A DNA stretch of 64,000 bases from an uncultured Clostridia bacterium (GCA_946187325.1 CAMHQC010000007.1:1-64000); one strand, 5' to 3'. Positions 15,839-24,574 are shown, counted from the first letter of the stretch. The notes: generated by a model from the sequence alone, not told the origin. Made by a program: numbers and translations.

Positions 15839-16751
15839 ATTAATCTCCTCCGTTTCACCTCATTTCAGCAGTAATATAACGACCGCAAAAATTATGCTCG
15901 ACGTAATTATCGCGCTGATGCCCGCGGCTATAGCCTCGGTGGTGATTTTCGGGTTAAGAAGCTTACTCGTAATCGGTGTTTGCGTGGCGGTATGTATATT
16001 TGCCGAATGGGGATTTGAGAAAATCTGTAAGAAAAAGAACACGATTACCGACCTTTCGGCAGTCGTTACGGGAATGATACTGGCGTTTAACCTGCCTGTT
16101 TCTATTCCGCTGTGGCAGGCGGCTTTCGGCTCGGTTGTAGCGATTGTCGTTGTAAAACAGCTTTTCGGCGGTATCGGTCAGAACTTCGCCAACCCCGCTA
16201 TTACCGCGAGAATCGTTATGATGACGGCGTTCTCGGGTACGATGACGAGCTGGGTATTCCCCGACGCTTCGTCGAGCGCTACTCCGCTCGCGCTTATTGC
16301 TAAAGGCCAGACCGAGGGCTTGCCCTCGTATCTCAATATGTTCCTCGGTATGCGCGGGGGATGCTTGGGTGAAACCTGCGCCTTAGCGCTTCTGCTCGGC
16401 GGAATTTACCTTATCGTAAGAAGGGTTATAAGCTGGCACACACCCGTCGCGTTTATAGGAACTGTCGCGGTTATGTCGCTTATCTGCGGTAAAGATGTAT
16501 TGTATCAGCTTATGGCGGGCGGACTGTTGCTCGGAGCGATTTTTATGGCTACCGACTATTCCTCTACTCCCGCGACTAAATCGGGAAAGCTTATTTTCGG
16601 CATCGGCTGCGGACTGATTACCGTGCTGATAAGATTTTGGGGTAACTTCCCCGAGGGTGTAAGCTTCTCGATACTGATTATGAATATACTGACTCCGTAT
16701 ATCGAAAGGCTCACACGGGCTAAACCTCTCGTTGGAGGTGATAAGGCGTGA
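15831..16751 (+). CDS. rnfD: Rnf complex subunit RnfD
   Basis: This 306-residue integral membrane subunit carries a covalently bound FMN in the family. Nine or so membrane helices are visible. The GTMTSWVFPDASSSATPLA segment holds the region where a Thr in an S(T)AT-type motif is flavinylated. The start is ATG 15831, preceded by GAGGAGG within the end of rnfC; upstream in-frame codons lie deep in rnfC and lack family similarity. Related to NqrB. Confidence 0.93.
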   Translation: MNKLISSVSPHFSSNITTAKIMLDVIIALMPAAIASVVIFGLRSLLVIGVCVAVCIFAEWGFEKICKKKNTITDLSAVVTGMILAFNLPVSIPLWQAAFGSVVAIVVVKQLFGGIGQNFANPAITARIVMMTAFSGTMTSWVFPDASSSATPLALIAKGQTEGLPSYLNMFLGMRGGCLGETCALALLLGGIYLIVRRVISWHTPVAFIGTVAVMSLICGKDVLYQLMAGGLLLGAIFMATDYSSTPATKSGKLIFGIGCGLITVLIRFWGNFPEGVSFSILIMNILTPYIERLTRAKPLVGGDKA

Positions 16752-17272
16752 AAAACGACGTTATAAAGCCTATAGCGGTGCTCGTTTGTATATGCCTTGT
16801 CGTAACGGCGATGCTCGCTTACATAAACTCGGTTACCGCTCCGATTATAAAAGCGGCTGACGAAAAGGCTGCCGCTCAGGCGAGGACTGAGGTTCTTCCG
16901 AAAGCCGACGGCTTTAAGCTTATGAATCTGAAAAAACTGCCCGAATGTGTCGAGGCGGTTTATGAAGCCAAAAACGGCGCGGGCTATGTATTTATGCTCA
17001 AGGTCAAGGGCTACGGCGGCGATATGTACCTTATCTGCGGAATTAATTCCGACGGAACTATCGAACAGAGTAAAACGCTCACCCATTCGGAAACAAGCGG
17101 ACTCGGTTCTAAAACCGCGGAAGACCCGTACAGAAAGCAGTATTCGGGTAAAACCGAAAAAACTCTCGGCGAGGTAGACGCTATTTCGGGAGCGACAATT
17201 TCCTCGACCGCTTATAAAAAAGCCGTGACCGACGCGTTCAAGGCGTACGATATGATAAAGGAGGCGGAGTGA
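16748..17272 (+). CDS. rnfG: Rnf complex subunit RnfG
   Basis: This 174-residue subunit has one N-terminal membrane helix and an extracytoplasmic FMN-binding domain. The flavinylation motif SGATISSTA near residue 150 carries the Thr that binds FMN through phosphodiester linkage. It starts at GTG 16748 in a GTGA overlap with rnfD and has GGAGGTGATAAG upstream. NqrC homologue. The Rnf-G flavin passes electrons to RnfD. Confidence 0.93.
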   Translation: MKNDVIKPIAVLVCICLVVTAMLAYINSVTAPIIKAADEKAAAQARTEVLPKADGFKLMNLKKLPECVEAVYEAKNGAGYVFMLKVKGYGGDMYLICGINSDGTIEQSKTLTHSETSGLGSKTAEDPYRKQYSGKTEKTLGEVDAISGATISSTAYKKAVTDAFKAYDMIKEAE

Positions 17273-17949
17273 TGACTAAACTACAGAATTTTTCAAAAGG
17301 TCTTATTAAAGAAAACCCCGTTCTCGTACTGGTTTTAGGAACCTGTCCCACTCTCGCGACATCTACAAACGTTATGAGCGCTCTCGGAATGGGCGCGGCT
17401 ACAACGGCTGTTCTTTTATGCTCGAATATCGTTATCTCGGCGCTGAGAAAAATTATTCCCGATAAGGTCAGAATCCCCTGTTTTATCGTATTAATCGCGG
17501 GATTTGTAACTATGGTGCAAATGCTCGTTAAGGCGTTCGCTCCTGTACTCGACCAGGCGCTCGGAATTTACCTGCCGCTCATAGTAGTTAACTGTATTAT
17601 CTTAGGCAGAGCCGAGATGTTCGCCCAGAAAAACAGCGTTATCGACTCCGCTATAGACGGACTCGGAATGGGCGCGGGCTTTACGCTTACGCTCGTTATG
17701 ATGGGTACGATAAGGGAAGTTTTCGGCAGCGGTACCTGGCTCGGATTCCCGATACCCGTACTCGCCGATAACAATATTTCGATAATGACGATGGCTCCGG
17801 GAGGATTCTTCGTATTCGGACTGCTTATCGCGATTGTAAATAAGCTCAGCGGCGATAAACCTAAGAAAAAGGAGTTCGGCTGCGCGGGTTGTCCGTCCGC
17901 CGAGCTTTGCGGAAAGCTTAATAAAGAGGAGGTAAAGGCTGATGACTAA
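17272..17949 (+). CDS. rnfE: Rnf complex subunit RnfE
   Basis: This 225-residue membrane subunit is homologous to NqrD and contributes to the ion channel and an iron-sulfur site shared with RnfA. The N terminus LVLVLGTCPTLATSTN is diagnostic and carries the conserved Cys. Six helices. The C terminus has an additional Cys-rich tail (CAGCPSAELC). ATG 17272 overlaps the rnfG stop; a GTG three bases earlier is possible. It overlaps rnfA by 8 bp. Confidence 0.92.
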   Translation: MTKLQNFSKGLIKENPVLVLVLGTCPTLATSTNVMSALGMGAATTAVLLCSNIVISALRKIIPDKVRIPCFIVLIAGFVTMVQMLVKAFAPVLDQALGIYLPLIVVNCIILGRAEMFAQKNSVIDSAIDGLGMGAGFTLTLVMMGTIREVFGSGTWLGFPIPVLADNNISIMTMAPGGFFVFGLLIAIVNKLSGDKPKKKEFGCAGCPSAELCGKLNKEEVKADD

Positions 17950-18532
17950 CCTTATTATTATCCTCTTTTCCGCGATATTTATAAACAACTATATACTGTC
18001 GCGTTTCCTCGGAATATGTCCGTTTTTAGGCGTTAGTAAAAAGCTCAACTCCGCTGTCGGAATGAGCTTAGCCGTAATCTTCGTTATGCTTATCGCTACG
18101 GCTGTTACCTGGCCTATACAGATGTTCCTGTTGAATCCGCAAAACTTGGGATATCTACAGACTATCGTATTTATACTCGTAATCGCGGCGCTCGTACAGC
18201 TCGTCGAGATTACGCTTAAAAGATATATCCCGTCGCTGTATAAATCGCTCGGCGTTTATCTTCCGCTTATTACCACAAACTGCGCTATTTTAGGCGTTAC
18301 TATCTTAAATATCGACGAGGGATATACCTTCGTCGAGGCGATGGTAAATTCGCTCGGCTCGGGCTTAGGCTTTATGCTCGCTATGGTTATGTTCTCGGGC
18401 GTAAGAAGCAAGCTCGAGGGCGCCGATATACCGAAGTCATTTAAAGGACTTCCTATTACGTTAATCGCGGCTTCAATTACTTCGCTGTCGTTTATGGGCT
18501 TCGGCGGAGTAATCGAAAACCTGTTTAAATAG
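17942..18532 (+). CDS. rnfA: Rnf complex subunit RnfA
   Basis: This 196-residue, six-helix membrane subunit is homologous to NqrE. The segment FLGICPFLGVSKK carries the conserved Cys that pairs with RnfE to hold an intramembrane 2Fe-2S cluster in the family. Its inverted topology relative to RnfE is part of the ion path. It starts within rnfE and is followed by rnfB after 11 bp with AGGGGG as ribosome site. Confidence 0.93.
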   Translation: MTNLIIILFSAIFINNYILSRFLGICPFLGVSKKLNSAVGMSLAVIFVMLIATAVTWPIQMFLLNPQNLGYLQTIVFILVIAALVQLVEITLKRYIPSLYKSLGVYLPLITTNCAILGVTILNIDEGYTFVEAMVNSLGSGLGFMLAMVMFSGVRSKLEGADIPKSFKGLPITLIAASITSLSFMGFGGVIENLFK

Positions 18533-18543
18533 GGGGTAAGGAT

Positions 18544-19338
18544 ATGAATGTAATTCTTATGGCTGTTATCCCCGTAGTGATTATCGGGTTTATTTGCGCG
18601 GTTGTACTCGTCGCCGCGTCTAAAATTATGGCGGTAAAAGAGGACGAGAGGTTTCCCAAGGTCAGAGATTGTCTGCCCGGCGCTAACTGCGGAGCGTGCG
18701 GATTCGCGGGTTGCGACGGTTACGCTAAGGCGCTCGTCGAAAAGGACGGCACTCCTACTAACCTCTGTATCCCCGGGGCTGACGCTGTATCTCAGCAGTT
18801 AAGCGAAATTCTCGGCGTAGAGTTCGAGGATGTCGAGGAACAAATCGCCGTGGTTCACTGCTCGGGAGATTGCTTTAATACCGAGGATAACGTCGATTAC
18901 CGCGGTATAGAAAGCTGCGCCGCCGCTAAGCTTCTTTTCGGCGGAAAGGGTAAATGTACCTACGGCTGTATCGGCTTCGGCGACTGTAAAAACGCCTGTC
19001 CCAACGACGCTATCGTTATCGAGAACGGTATCGCGCGAATTTGCCGTCCCGACTGCGTAGGCTGCGGAATCTGCGTAAAAGAATGTCCGAACGGCATTAT
19101 CTCGCTTATGCCCGCGGTTAAGCGTACCGCGGTGCTGTGCAGTAATAAGGACAAGGGCGCTGTTACAAGAAAGGTTTGTAAGAGCGGTTGTATCGGATGC
19201 AGAAAATGCGAGAAGGTTTGTCCGAGCGAGGCGATTAAGGTTGTAAACAACGTTGCCGTAATCGACTACGAAAAATGCGTTGACTGCGGCGCCTGCGCGG
19301 AAAATTGTACCACAAAGTGCATTACAGTTAATAGTTAA
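18544..19338 (+). CDS. rnfB: Rnf complex subunit RnfB
   Basis: This 264-residue subunit takes electrons from ferredoxin. An N-terminal membrane helix (residues 3-25) is followed by the RnfB 4Fe-4S domain (CGACGFAGCDGYA with a later Cys) and by four ferredoxin-type clusters (CKNACP, CVGCGICVKECP, CIGCRKCEKVCP and CVDCGACAENC). It ends the rnf operon; after it come a short stretch of TAATAGTTAA-type repeats and the feo promoter, so a separate terminator is not clear. Confidence 0.95.
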   Translation: MNVILMAVIPVVIIGFICAVVLVAASKIMAVKEDERFPKVRDCLPGANCGACGFAGCDGYAKALVEKDGTPTNLCIPGADAVSQQLSEILGVEFEDVEEQIAVVHCSGDCFNTEDNVDYRGIESCAAAKLLFGGKGKCTYGCIGFGDCKNACPNDAIVIENGIARICRPDCVGCGICVKECPNGIISLMPAVKRTAVLCSNKDKGAVTRKVCKSGCIGCRKCEKVCPSEAIKVVNNVAVIDYEKCVDCGACAENCTTKCITVNS

Positions 19339-19452
19339 CAGGTAATAGTTAATGGTTACGGTCGGGAATATTGCTCGCGAATGGATAGAGCTTCTGTTCC
19401 CGGCCGTATTTATATGTTTTTTAAAATTGTCGGAAAAGTTTGACATAAATGC

Positions 19453-19481
19453 TTGACAAAGTGTTAACAATGTCATATAAT
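19453..19481 (+). promoter_or_regulatory. feo operon promoter
   Basis: Perfect TTGACA at 19453, a 17-bp spacer and perfect TATAAT at 19476. It is the strongest promoter match in the window, as expected for an operon controlled by a repressor. Confidence 0.9.
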
Positions 19482-19490
19482 AATATAGCA

Positions 19491-19508
19491 AGTTAGCGGA
19501 AGCTAACT
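19491..19508. promoter_or_regulatory. Candidate iron-repressor operator at the feo start site
   Basis: AGTTAGC GGAA GCTAACT is a perfect 7-bp inverted repeat that begins 10 bp after the -10 box, over the expected transcription start. A weaker copy, GTTAG...CTAAC, lies at about 19527-19542. GTTAGC/GCTAAC half-sites resemble those of DtxR/IdeR-type metal repressors. As RNA it would also be a hairpin in the leader. Confidence 0.55.
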
Positions 19509-19554
19509 TTTGTTAAGGGAAATAGGTTAGTAACAACTAACACATAAGGAGAGT

Positions 19555-19773
19555 ATGGATATGATGCCTCTTGTGTTGGCTAACGTGAACGAGAGTAACA
19601 TAATCAAAAAGGTAGGCGGATTGCCCGAAACCAAAAAGCACCTCGAGAACCTCGGCTTTGTCGTGGGCGGAGATGTTACGGTTATTTCGACAATCGGCGG
19701 AAACGTTATTGTTAACGTAAAAGAATCGAGAGTCGCTATCAGCAAAGAGATGGCGATGAAAATTATGATATGA
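19555..19773 (+). CDS. feoA: FeoA domain protein (first)
   Basis: This 72-residue SH3-fold protein of the FeoA family assists FeoB in ferrous iron uptake in the cytoplasm. Family features are the LGFVVGGDVTVIS segment and the final strand ESRVAISKEMAMKIM. GGAGAG precedes ATG 19555 (an ATG at 19561 is possible). Its end lies 11 bp before the next feoA. Two tandem feoA genes before feoB are common in Clostridia. Confidence 0.9.
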   Translation: MDMMPLVLANVNESNIIKKVGGLPETKKHLENLGFVVGGDVTVISTIGGNVIVNVKESRVAISKEMAMKIMI

Positions 19774-19784
19774 GGGGGAAAATT

Positions 19785-20006
19785 ATGAAAACTCTTAGAG
19801 ACGCTAAAATCGGCGATACCGTAAAGGTAGTTAAGCTTCACGGCGAGGGCGCTGTTAAGCGCAGAATTATGGATATGGGTATCACCAAAAACGTTGAAAT
19901 TACTGTGAGAAAGGTCGCTCCCTTAGGCGATCCCGTAGAAATAACAGTTCGCGGCTACGAGCTTTCGCTTAGAAAAGCCGACGCCGCAATGATAGAAGTA
20001 GAATAG
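19785..20006 (+). CDS. feoA: FeoA domain protein (second)
   Basis: This 73-residue FeoA protein has the typical LRDAKIGDTVKVVKL opening, RRIMDMGI turn and VRGYELSLRKADA end. I chose ATG 19785 with GAGGGGG upstream; a further ATG at 19770 overlaps the first feoA stop and lies in the ribosome site. It is 14 bp from feoB. It differs clearly from the first FeoA, so this is not a recent duplication. Confidence 0.9.
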   Translation: MKTLRDAKIGDTVKVVKLHGEGAVKRRIMDMGITKNVEITVRKVAPLGDPVEITVRGYELSLRKADAAMIEVE

Positions 20007-20020
20007 GAGAGAGGTTATTA

Positions 20021-22450
20021 ATGAGTATTAGAATTGCTCTCGCGGGAAACCCGAACAGCGGTAAAACCACGCTGTTTAACGCCTTAACGGGTTCTAACCA
20101 GTTTGTCGGAAACTGGCCCGGCGTTACCGTCGAGAAAAAAGAAGGCAAGCTAAAAAAACACAGCGACGTAATTATCACCGACCTTCCGGGAATTTACTCG
20201 CTGTCGCCGTATACGCTCGAGGAGGTCGTAGCTCGTAATTATCTTATCGACGAGCGTCCCGACGTTATTCTTAATATTATCGACGGAACGAACTTAGAGC
20301 GTAACCTTTACCTTACAACCCAGCTAACCGAGCTCGGAATCCCCGTAGTTGTAGCGGTAAATATGATGGACGTTGTCCGTAAAAACGGCGATAAAATTAA
20401 TAAAGACGAGCTCTCGCGCCAGCTCGGTTGCCACGTTGTAGAGATTTCCGCTCTTAAAAACACAGGCATTACCGAAGCGGCGGAGGTCGCTATCGCGGCG
20501 GCTGAGGAAGAAAAAACCGTTCCTCAGCACAGCTTCAGCGGAGCCGTAGAACACGCTCTCGCTCATATTGAGGAGGGAACCTTCCTACACGATATGCCCG
20601 AGGAACAGCAGCGCTGGTACGCTATTAAGATTTTTGAGCGTGACGAAAAGGTGCTTGAAAAGTTAAATATTCCCGAGGATAAGCTCAAGCATATCGAAAA
20701 GGATATTAACGCGGCTGAAAAGGAGCTTGACGACGACTCGGAAAGTATTATCACTAACGAGAGATATGTATACATAGCTTCGGTGATTAAGGCTTGTTAT
20801 AAAAAGCAGAACCGAGGCAGTCTTACCACCTCCGATAAAATTGATAAGGTAGTTACAAACCGCTTCTTAGCGCTTCCGATATTCGCGCTGATTATGTGTA
20901 TCGTTTACTATATTTCGGTTACTACCGTCGGAACAGTCCTTACCGACTGGATGAACGACGGTGTGTTCGGCGACGGATGGCACTTGTTCGGAATCGGTGA
21001 CAGCGCTTACAACGAGGCTGTCGATAAATGGGCAGAAAAGAATGTATTTAACAACGAAGATTTAGACAAGCTGTTAACCGCGGCGTCTAATGACAGCAAT
21101 ATCAAGGGCGCTTCCGACTTAAAGGACGCTTACGACGAAAAGGATTTCGGCGCGTTCGAGGAAGCCTACGGCTCGTATGTAGACGAGTTCTATCAGGGCG
21201 AGGAAAACTCAAAGATAAAGGTTTACGATATTAATAAATATCTGCCGCTCGACGACGAGGGCGAGTTCGATAACCCCGTTGACCCCGCCGAGTACGGAGT
21301 TTGGATTCCGGGTATTCCCGTACTTGTAGAAAACGGACTTAACGCCGTTAACTGCGCGGATTGGCTCCAGAGCTTAATCCTCGACGGTATCGTAGCGGGC
21401 GTAGGCGCGGTGCTCGGATTTGTACCTCAAATTCTCGTACTGTTTATATTCCTGGCGTTCCTCGAGAGCTGCGGATATATGGCTCGTATCGCGTTCGTTA
21501 TGGATAGAATTTTCCGTAAATTCGGACTTTCGGGTAAGAGCTTTATCCCGATGTTAATCGGTACGGGCTGCGGCGTTCCGGGTATTATGGCTTCGCGAAC
21601 GATTGAAAACGAGCGCGACCGCCGTATGACGATTATGACTACAACGTTTATCCCCTGCGGAGCTAAGCTCCCGATTATCGCTATGATCGCGACAGCGCTG
21701 TTCGGCGGCGCTTGGTGGGTAGCTCCGAGCGCATACTTCTTAGGAATGGCGGCTATCGTGGTTTCGGGTATTATGCTCAAGAAAACCAAGATGTTCGCGG
21801 GCGATCCCGCTCCGTTTGTTATGGAGCTTCCCGCGTACCACCTCCCGACAGTTTCCAACGTTCTCCGCTCGATGTGGGAGAGAGGCTGGAGCTTTATCAA
21901 GAAAGCGGGTACTATTATCCTTCTTGCCTCTATCGCAATCTGGGCAGGCTCGGTGTTCGGCTGGTACGGCACATCGTTCGGCTTCAACCCCGATATTCCG
22001 ATTGAAAACAGTATCTTAGGCGCTATCGGTAACGGTATCCAGTGGATATTCGCTCCCTTAGGCTTCGCCGATATCAAGGCGGCTATCGCTACAATTATGG
22101 GACTTGTCGCTAAAGAGGAAGTTGTCGGAGTATTCGGCGTACTCGACTTCGGCGGACTTACACCGCTCGCGGCGTACAGCTTCTTAGCGTTCAACTTACT
22201 CTGCGCTCCGTGCTTCGCGGCTATCGGCGCTATCAGACGTGAGATGAACTCGGCTAAATGGACAGCGTTCGCTATCGCTTACCAGTGTATCTTCGCCTAC
22301 GCGGTATCGCTCGTAATATTCCAGGTTGGTTCGATATTTACAGGCGGACTTAACGTAATCGGATTAATATTCGCTATAGCGGTAATCGCTTTCGTAATCT
22401 ATATGCTCGCTAGACCTTATAAAGAGTCTACACGTTTAAGCGTAAGATAA
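20021..22450 (+). CDS. feoB: Ferrous iron transporter FeoB
   Basis: This 809-residue GTP-dependent Fe2+ importer has a cytoplasmic G domain (G1 GNPNSGKTT at residues 9-17, DLPG as G3, NMMD as G4), a helical guanine-dissociation-inhibitor-like domain (residues about 165-270), and the membrane domain from residue 285 with two Gate repeats (GTGCGVPGIMASR; later FNLLCAPCFAAIG). Between the first membrane helix and the next, residues about 308-447, lies an acidic extracellular segment considerably longer than in E. coli FeoB. The gene is followed by the small Cys-rich partner. Confidence 0.95.
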   Translation: MSIRIALAGNPNSGKTTLFNALTGSNQFVGNWPGVTVEKKEGKLKKHSDVIITDLPGIYSLSPYTLEEVVARNYLIDERPDVILNIIDGTNLERNLYLTTQLTELGIPVVVAVNMMDVVRKNGDKINKDELSRQLGCHVVEISALKNTGITEAAEVAIAAAEEEKTVPQHSFSGAVEHALAHIEEGTFLHDMPEEQQRWYAIKIFERDEKVLEKLNIPEDKLKHIEKDINAAEKELDDDSESIITNERYVYIASVIKACYKKQNRGSLTTSDKIDKVVTNRFLALPIFALIMCIVYYISVTTVGTVLTDWMNDGVFGDGWHLFGIGDSAYNEAVDKWAEKNVFNNEDLDKLLTAASNDSNIKGASDLKDAYDEKDFGAFEEAYGSYVDEFYQGEENSKIKVYDINKYLPLDDEGEFDNPVDPAEYGVWIPGIPVLVENGLNAVNCADWLQSLILDGIVAGVGAVLGFVPQILVLFIFLAFLESCGYMARIAFVMDRIFRKFGLSGKSFIPMLIGTGCGVPGIMASRTIENERDRRMTIMTTTFIPCGAKLPIIAMIATALFGGAWWVAPSAYFLGMAAIVVSGIMLKKTKMFAGDPAPFVMELPAYHLPTVSNVLRSMWERGWSFIKKAGTIILLASIAIWAGSVFGWYGTSFGFNPDIPIENSILGAIGNGIQWIFAPLGFADIKAAIATIMGLVAKEEVVGVFGVLDFGGLTPLAAYSFLAFNLLCAPCFAAIGAIRREMNSAKWTAFAIAYQCIFAYAVSLVIFQVGSIFTGGLNVIGLIFAIAVIAFVIYMLARPYKESTRLSVR

Positions 22451-22481
22451 ATACATATAATAATCAGAAAGGGAGGACTTT

Positions 22482-22643
22482 ATGAACTGGCTGACCGCTA
22501 ATCTCGGAACAATTGTTATCGCGATAATAGTCGCGGGACTTGTCGGGGCTGTAATATTTAACAGCCTGCGGAAAAGAAAGCAGGGTAAATCCTCCTGTTC
22601 CTGCGGATGCGCTGATTGTCCGATGAAAAATAAATGTCATTAA
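22482..22643 (+). CDS. FeoB-associated Cys-rich membrane protein
   Basis: This gene is only 53 codons. The product has one N-terminal membrane helix (residues 8-26), a basic RKRK stretch, and a C-terminal cluster of six cysteines (SCSCGCADCPMKNKC). This matches the FeoB-associated Cys-rich membrane protein family, which follows feoB in many Firmicutes and is thought to take the place of FeoC or to bind iron. AGGGAGGA lies before ATG 22482. It ends at a terminator, closing the feo operon. Confidence 0.88.
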   Translation: MNWLTANLGTIVIAIIVAGLVGAVIFNSLRKRKQGKSSCSCGCADCPMKNKCH

Positions 22644-22646
22644 ATA

Positions 22647-22680
22647 ATCGGGTCGGTTTAATGCCGACCCGATCTTATTA
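22647..22680 (+). terminator. feo operon terminator
   Basis: The 10-bp stem ATCGGGTCGG/CCGACCCGAT with loop TTTAATG is followed by CTTATT. Confidence 0.8.
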
Positions 22681-22844
22681 GTATATAGTATTCAGTTCTC
22701 AGTAATCAGTATTTTTATTGACCTTGCCGCGCACTTCGGCATTATTCGTTAAATCTGGATACTGAGAACTGAAAAAAACCCTTTTCTAAATTAAAAACTT
22801 GTGTTATAATAAATATCACGCGTTTAGCGGAAAGGAATGGTAAT

Positions 22845-23582
22845 ATGCTGAAAATTGAAAACTTATCGTTTAATGTTAATTCAGGCGAAAAAGAAATTAT
22901 AAAAAACATCAGCCTCGAAATCCCCGACGGAAAGTTAATTGTCGTAACAGGCCCCAACGGCGGCGGAAAATCCACGCTCGCCAAGCTTATCGCGGGACTT
23001 GAAAAGCCTTCGGCGGGTAAAATTTTCTTTAAGGGCGAGGACATAACCGATATGAGCATAACCGACAGGGCTAAACTCGGTATCGCGTTCGCCTTTCAGC
23101 AGCCCGTCAAGTTTAAGGGTATAAGGGTTATAGACCTTATCCGTCTTTCCGCGGGAAAGGAGCTTTCTATCGCCGAGGCATGCGAGTATTTATCTTTAGT
23201 GGGTTTGTGCGCTAGGGAATATATCGACCGCGAGGTTAACGCGAGCCTATCGGGCGGAGAGTTAAAGAGAATCGAGATAGCTATTGTTCTCGCAAGAAAA
23301 TCTCTGCTCACCGTATTCGACGAACCCGAGGCGGGAATAGATTTATGGAGCTTCAGCAACCTTATCGACGTTTTCCGTCAGCAGCGCGAGGAAATTAAAG
23401 ACAGGTCTATTTTAATAATCTCTCACCAGGAGAGAATTTTAAATATCGCCGACGAAATTGTAGTTCTTAACAACGGCGAAATCGAAAAACACGGTAAAAA
23501 GGACGAGCTTCTCCCCGAGTTAATCGGAACCTCGGCGGCGGTAGCTAAATGTAAGGGAATAAAAAAGGAGTTGGATGACTGA
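22845..23582 (+). CDS. sufC: SufC/SmsC-type Fe-S assembly ATPase
   Basis: This 245-residue ABC-type ATPase powers assembly of Fe-S clusters on its SufB-like partner. Motifs are Walker A GPNGGGKST, a Q-loop in AFAFQQPVKF, signature LSGGELKR, Walker B TVFDEPEAGID and a switch His in IISHQE. FDEPEAGID is typical of SufC. The stop overlaps the start of the next gene by one base. With only a single SufB/D-like gene and no sufS or sufU next to it, this is the two-gene SMS type of SUF system. Confidence 0.9.
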   Translation: MLKIENLSFNVNSGEKEIIKNISLEIPDGKLIVVTGPNGGGKSTLAKLIAGLEKPSAGKIFFKGEDITDMSITDRAKLGIAFAFQQPVKFKGIRVIDLIRLSAGKELSIAEACEYLSLVGLCAREYIDREVNASLSGGELKRIEIAIVLARKSLLTVFDEPEAGIDLWSFSNLIDVFRQQREEIKDRSILIISHQERILNIADEIVVLNNGEIEKHGKKDELLPELIGTSAAVAKCKGIKKELDD

Positions 23583-24505
23583 TGAAGCTTGATAAAATAC
23601 AGCAGTATTTATTAAAAGAAATCGCGGATTTGACCGATGTGCCCGCGGGCGCTTATAATATCCGTTCCAACAGCCAGTCTATCGGCAGACAGTCGTCCGC
23701 GAATATTTCGATTACTCCGAAAACGGACGTCAGCGGAATTGATATCCGTATTAAAGACGGTACTAAAAACGAGAGCGTTCATATTCCCGTAGTTATGACC
23801 GAAAGCGGTCTTAAAGAGGAGGTTTATAACGACTTTTACGTAGGCGATAACGCCGATGTAGAGATAGTCGCGGGTTGCGGAATTGACAACTGCGGCAATC
23901 ACGACTCCGAGCACGACGGTATACACAGATTTTTCGTAGGTAAAAATTCCAAGGTTAAATATGTCGAAAAGCATTTCGGCTCGGGCGAGGGCTCGGGTAA
24001 AAGAATTTTAAATCCCGTAACCGAGGTTTATATGGAAGAAAACAGCTCCGTCGAGATGGAAATGGTTCAGATTAAGGGCGTTGACGATACTGTACGTACG
24101 ACTATCGCCGAGCTTAAAGAGGGCGCGAGCTTAGTTGTAAGAGAGCGGCTTATGACGCATAACGAGCAGAAAGCCTACAGTATCTATACCGTAAGCCTTA
24201 ACGGCAAAAACTCTACCGCCGACGTTGTTTCGAGGGCTGTCGCGAGGGATAACTCCTACCAGAAATTCGAGGCGAAAATCGTCGGTAACGCCGAATGTAA
24301 GGGTCATACCGAGTGCGACTCGATTATTATGGATAACGGACAGATTTTAGCTGTTCCCGCGCTCGAGGCTAATAACGTAGACGCGTCGCTCGTACATGAG
24401 GCGGCTATAGGAAAAATCGCGGGCGAGCAGATAGACAAGCTTATGACCTTGGGCTTAACCGAAGCCGAAGCCGAGCAGGAGATTATCAACGGATTTTTAA
24501 GATAG
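23582..24505 (+). CDS. sufB: SufB/SufD-like scaffold of a minimal SUF system
   Basis: This 307-residue protein contains the right-handed beta-helix core of the SufB/SufD family (residues about 60-270; repeated strands such as VEMEMVQIKGVDDTV) and the C-terminal helices (IGKIAGEQIDKLMTLGL). It is much shorter than canonical SufB (about 465) or SufD (about 420). It forms the scaffold in the two-gene SMS system, where it pairs with the ATPase next door. Cys98 and Cys103 in VAGCGIDNCGNH and C-terminal acidic residues are candidate cluster ligands. Fused start with sufC indicates tight co-translation. Confidence 0.87.
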   Translation: MKLDKIQQYLLKEIADLTDVPAGAYNIRSNSQSIGRQSSANISITPKTDVSGIDIRIKDGTKNESVHIPVVMTESGLKEEVYNDFYVGDNADVEIVAGCGIDNCGNHDSEHDGIHRFFVGKNSKVKYVEKHFGSGEGSGKRILNPVTEVYMEENSSVEMEMVQIKGVDDTVRTTIAELKEGASLVVRERLMTHNEQKAYSIYTVSLNGKNSTADVVSRAVARDNSYQKFEAKIVGNAECKGHTECDSIIMDNGQILAVPALEANNVDASLVHEAAIGKIAGEQIDKLMTLGLTEAEAEQEIINGFLR

Positions 24506-24526
24506 TTAAAACTTAATAGAAAAAAG

Positions 24527-24565
24527 TTTCGGTCGGATAGAATTTTCTATCCGACCGAAATCTTT
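24527..24565. terminator. Terminator after the minimal SUF genes
   Basis: The perfect 15-bp stem TTTCGGTCGGATAGA/TCTATCCGACCGAAA with loop ATTT is followed by TCTTT. It sits between convergent genes. Fourteen stem pairs are identical to those of the hairpin after purL. Confidence 0.85.
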
Positions 24566-24574
24566 AGCTGTTAA

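Noticed and set aside
18799-19491. A 230-codon open frame on the minus strand over rnfB
   Set aside because: It is antisense to the ferredoxin repeats of RnfB and has no recognisable features.
19491-19510. Transcription terminator before feoA
   Set aside because: The hairpin is followed by only a few T and lies right at the expected start site of a consensus promoter, so an operator fits better.
21427-22194. A 255-codon minus-strand frame within feoB
   Set aside because: It is antisense to the FeoB membrane domain, so its hydrophobic character reflects the complementary strand.
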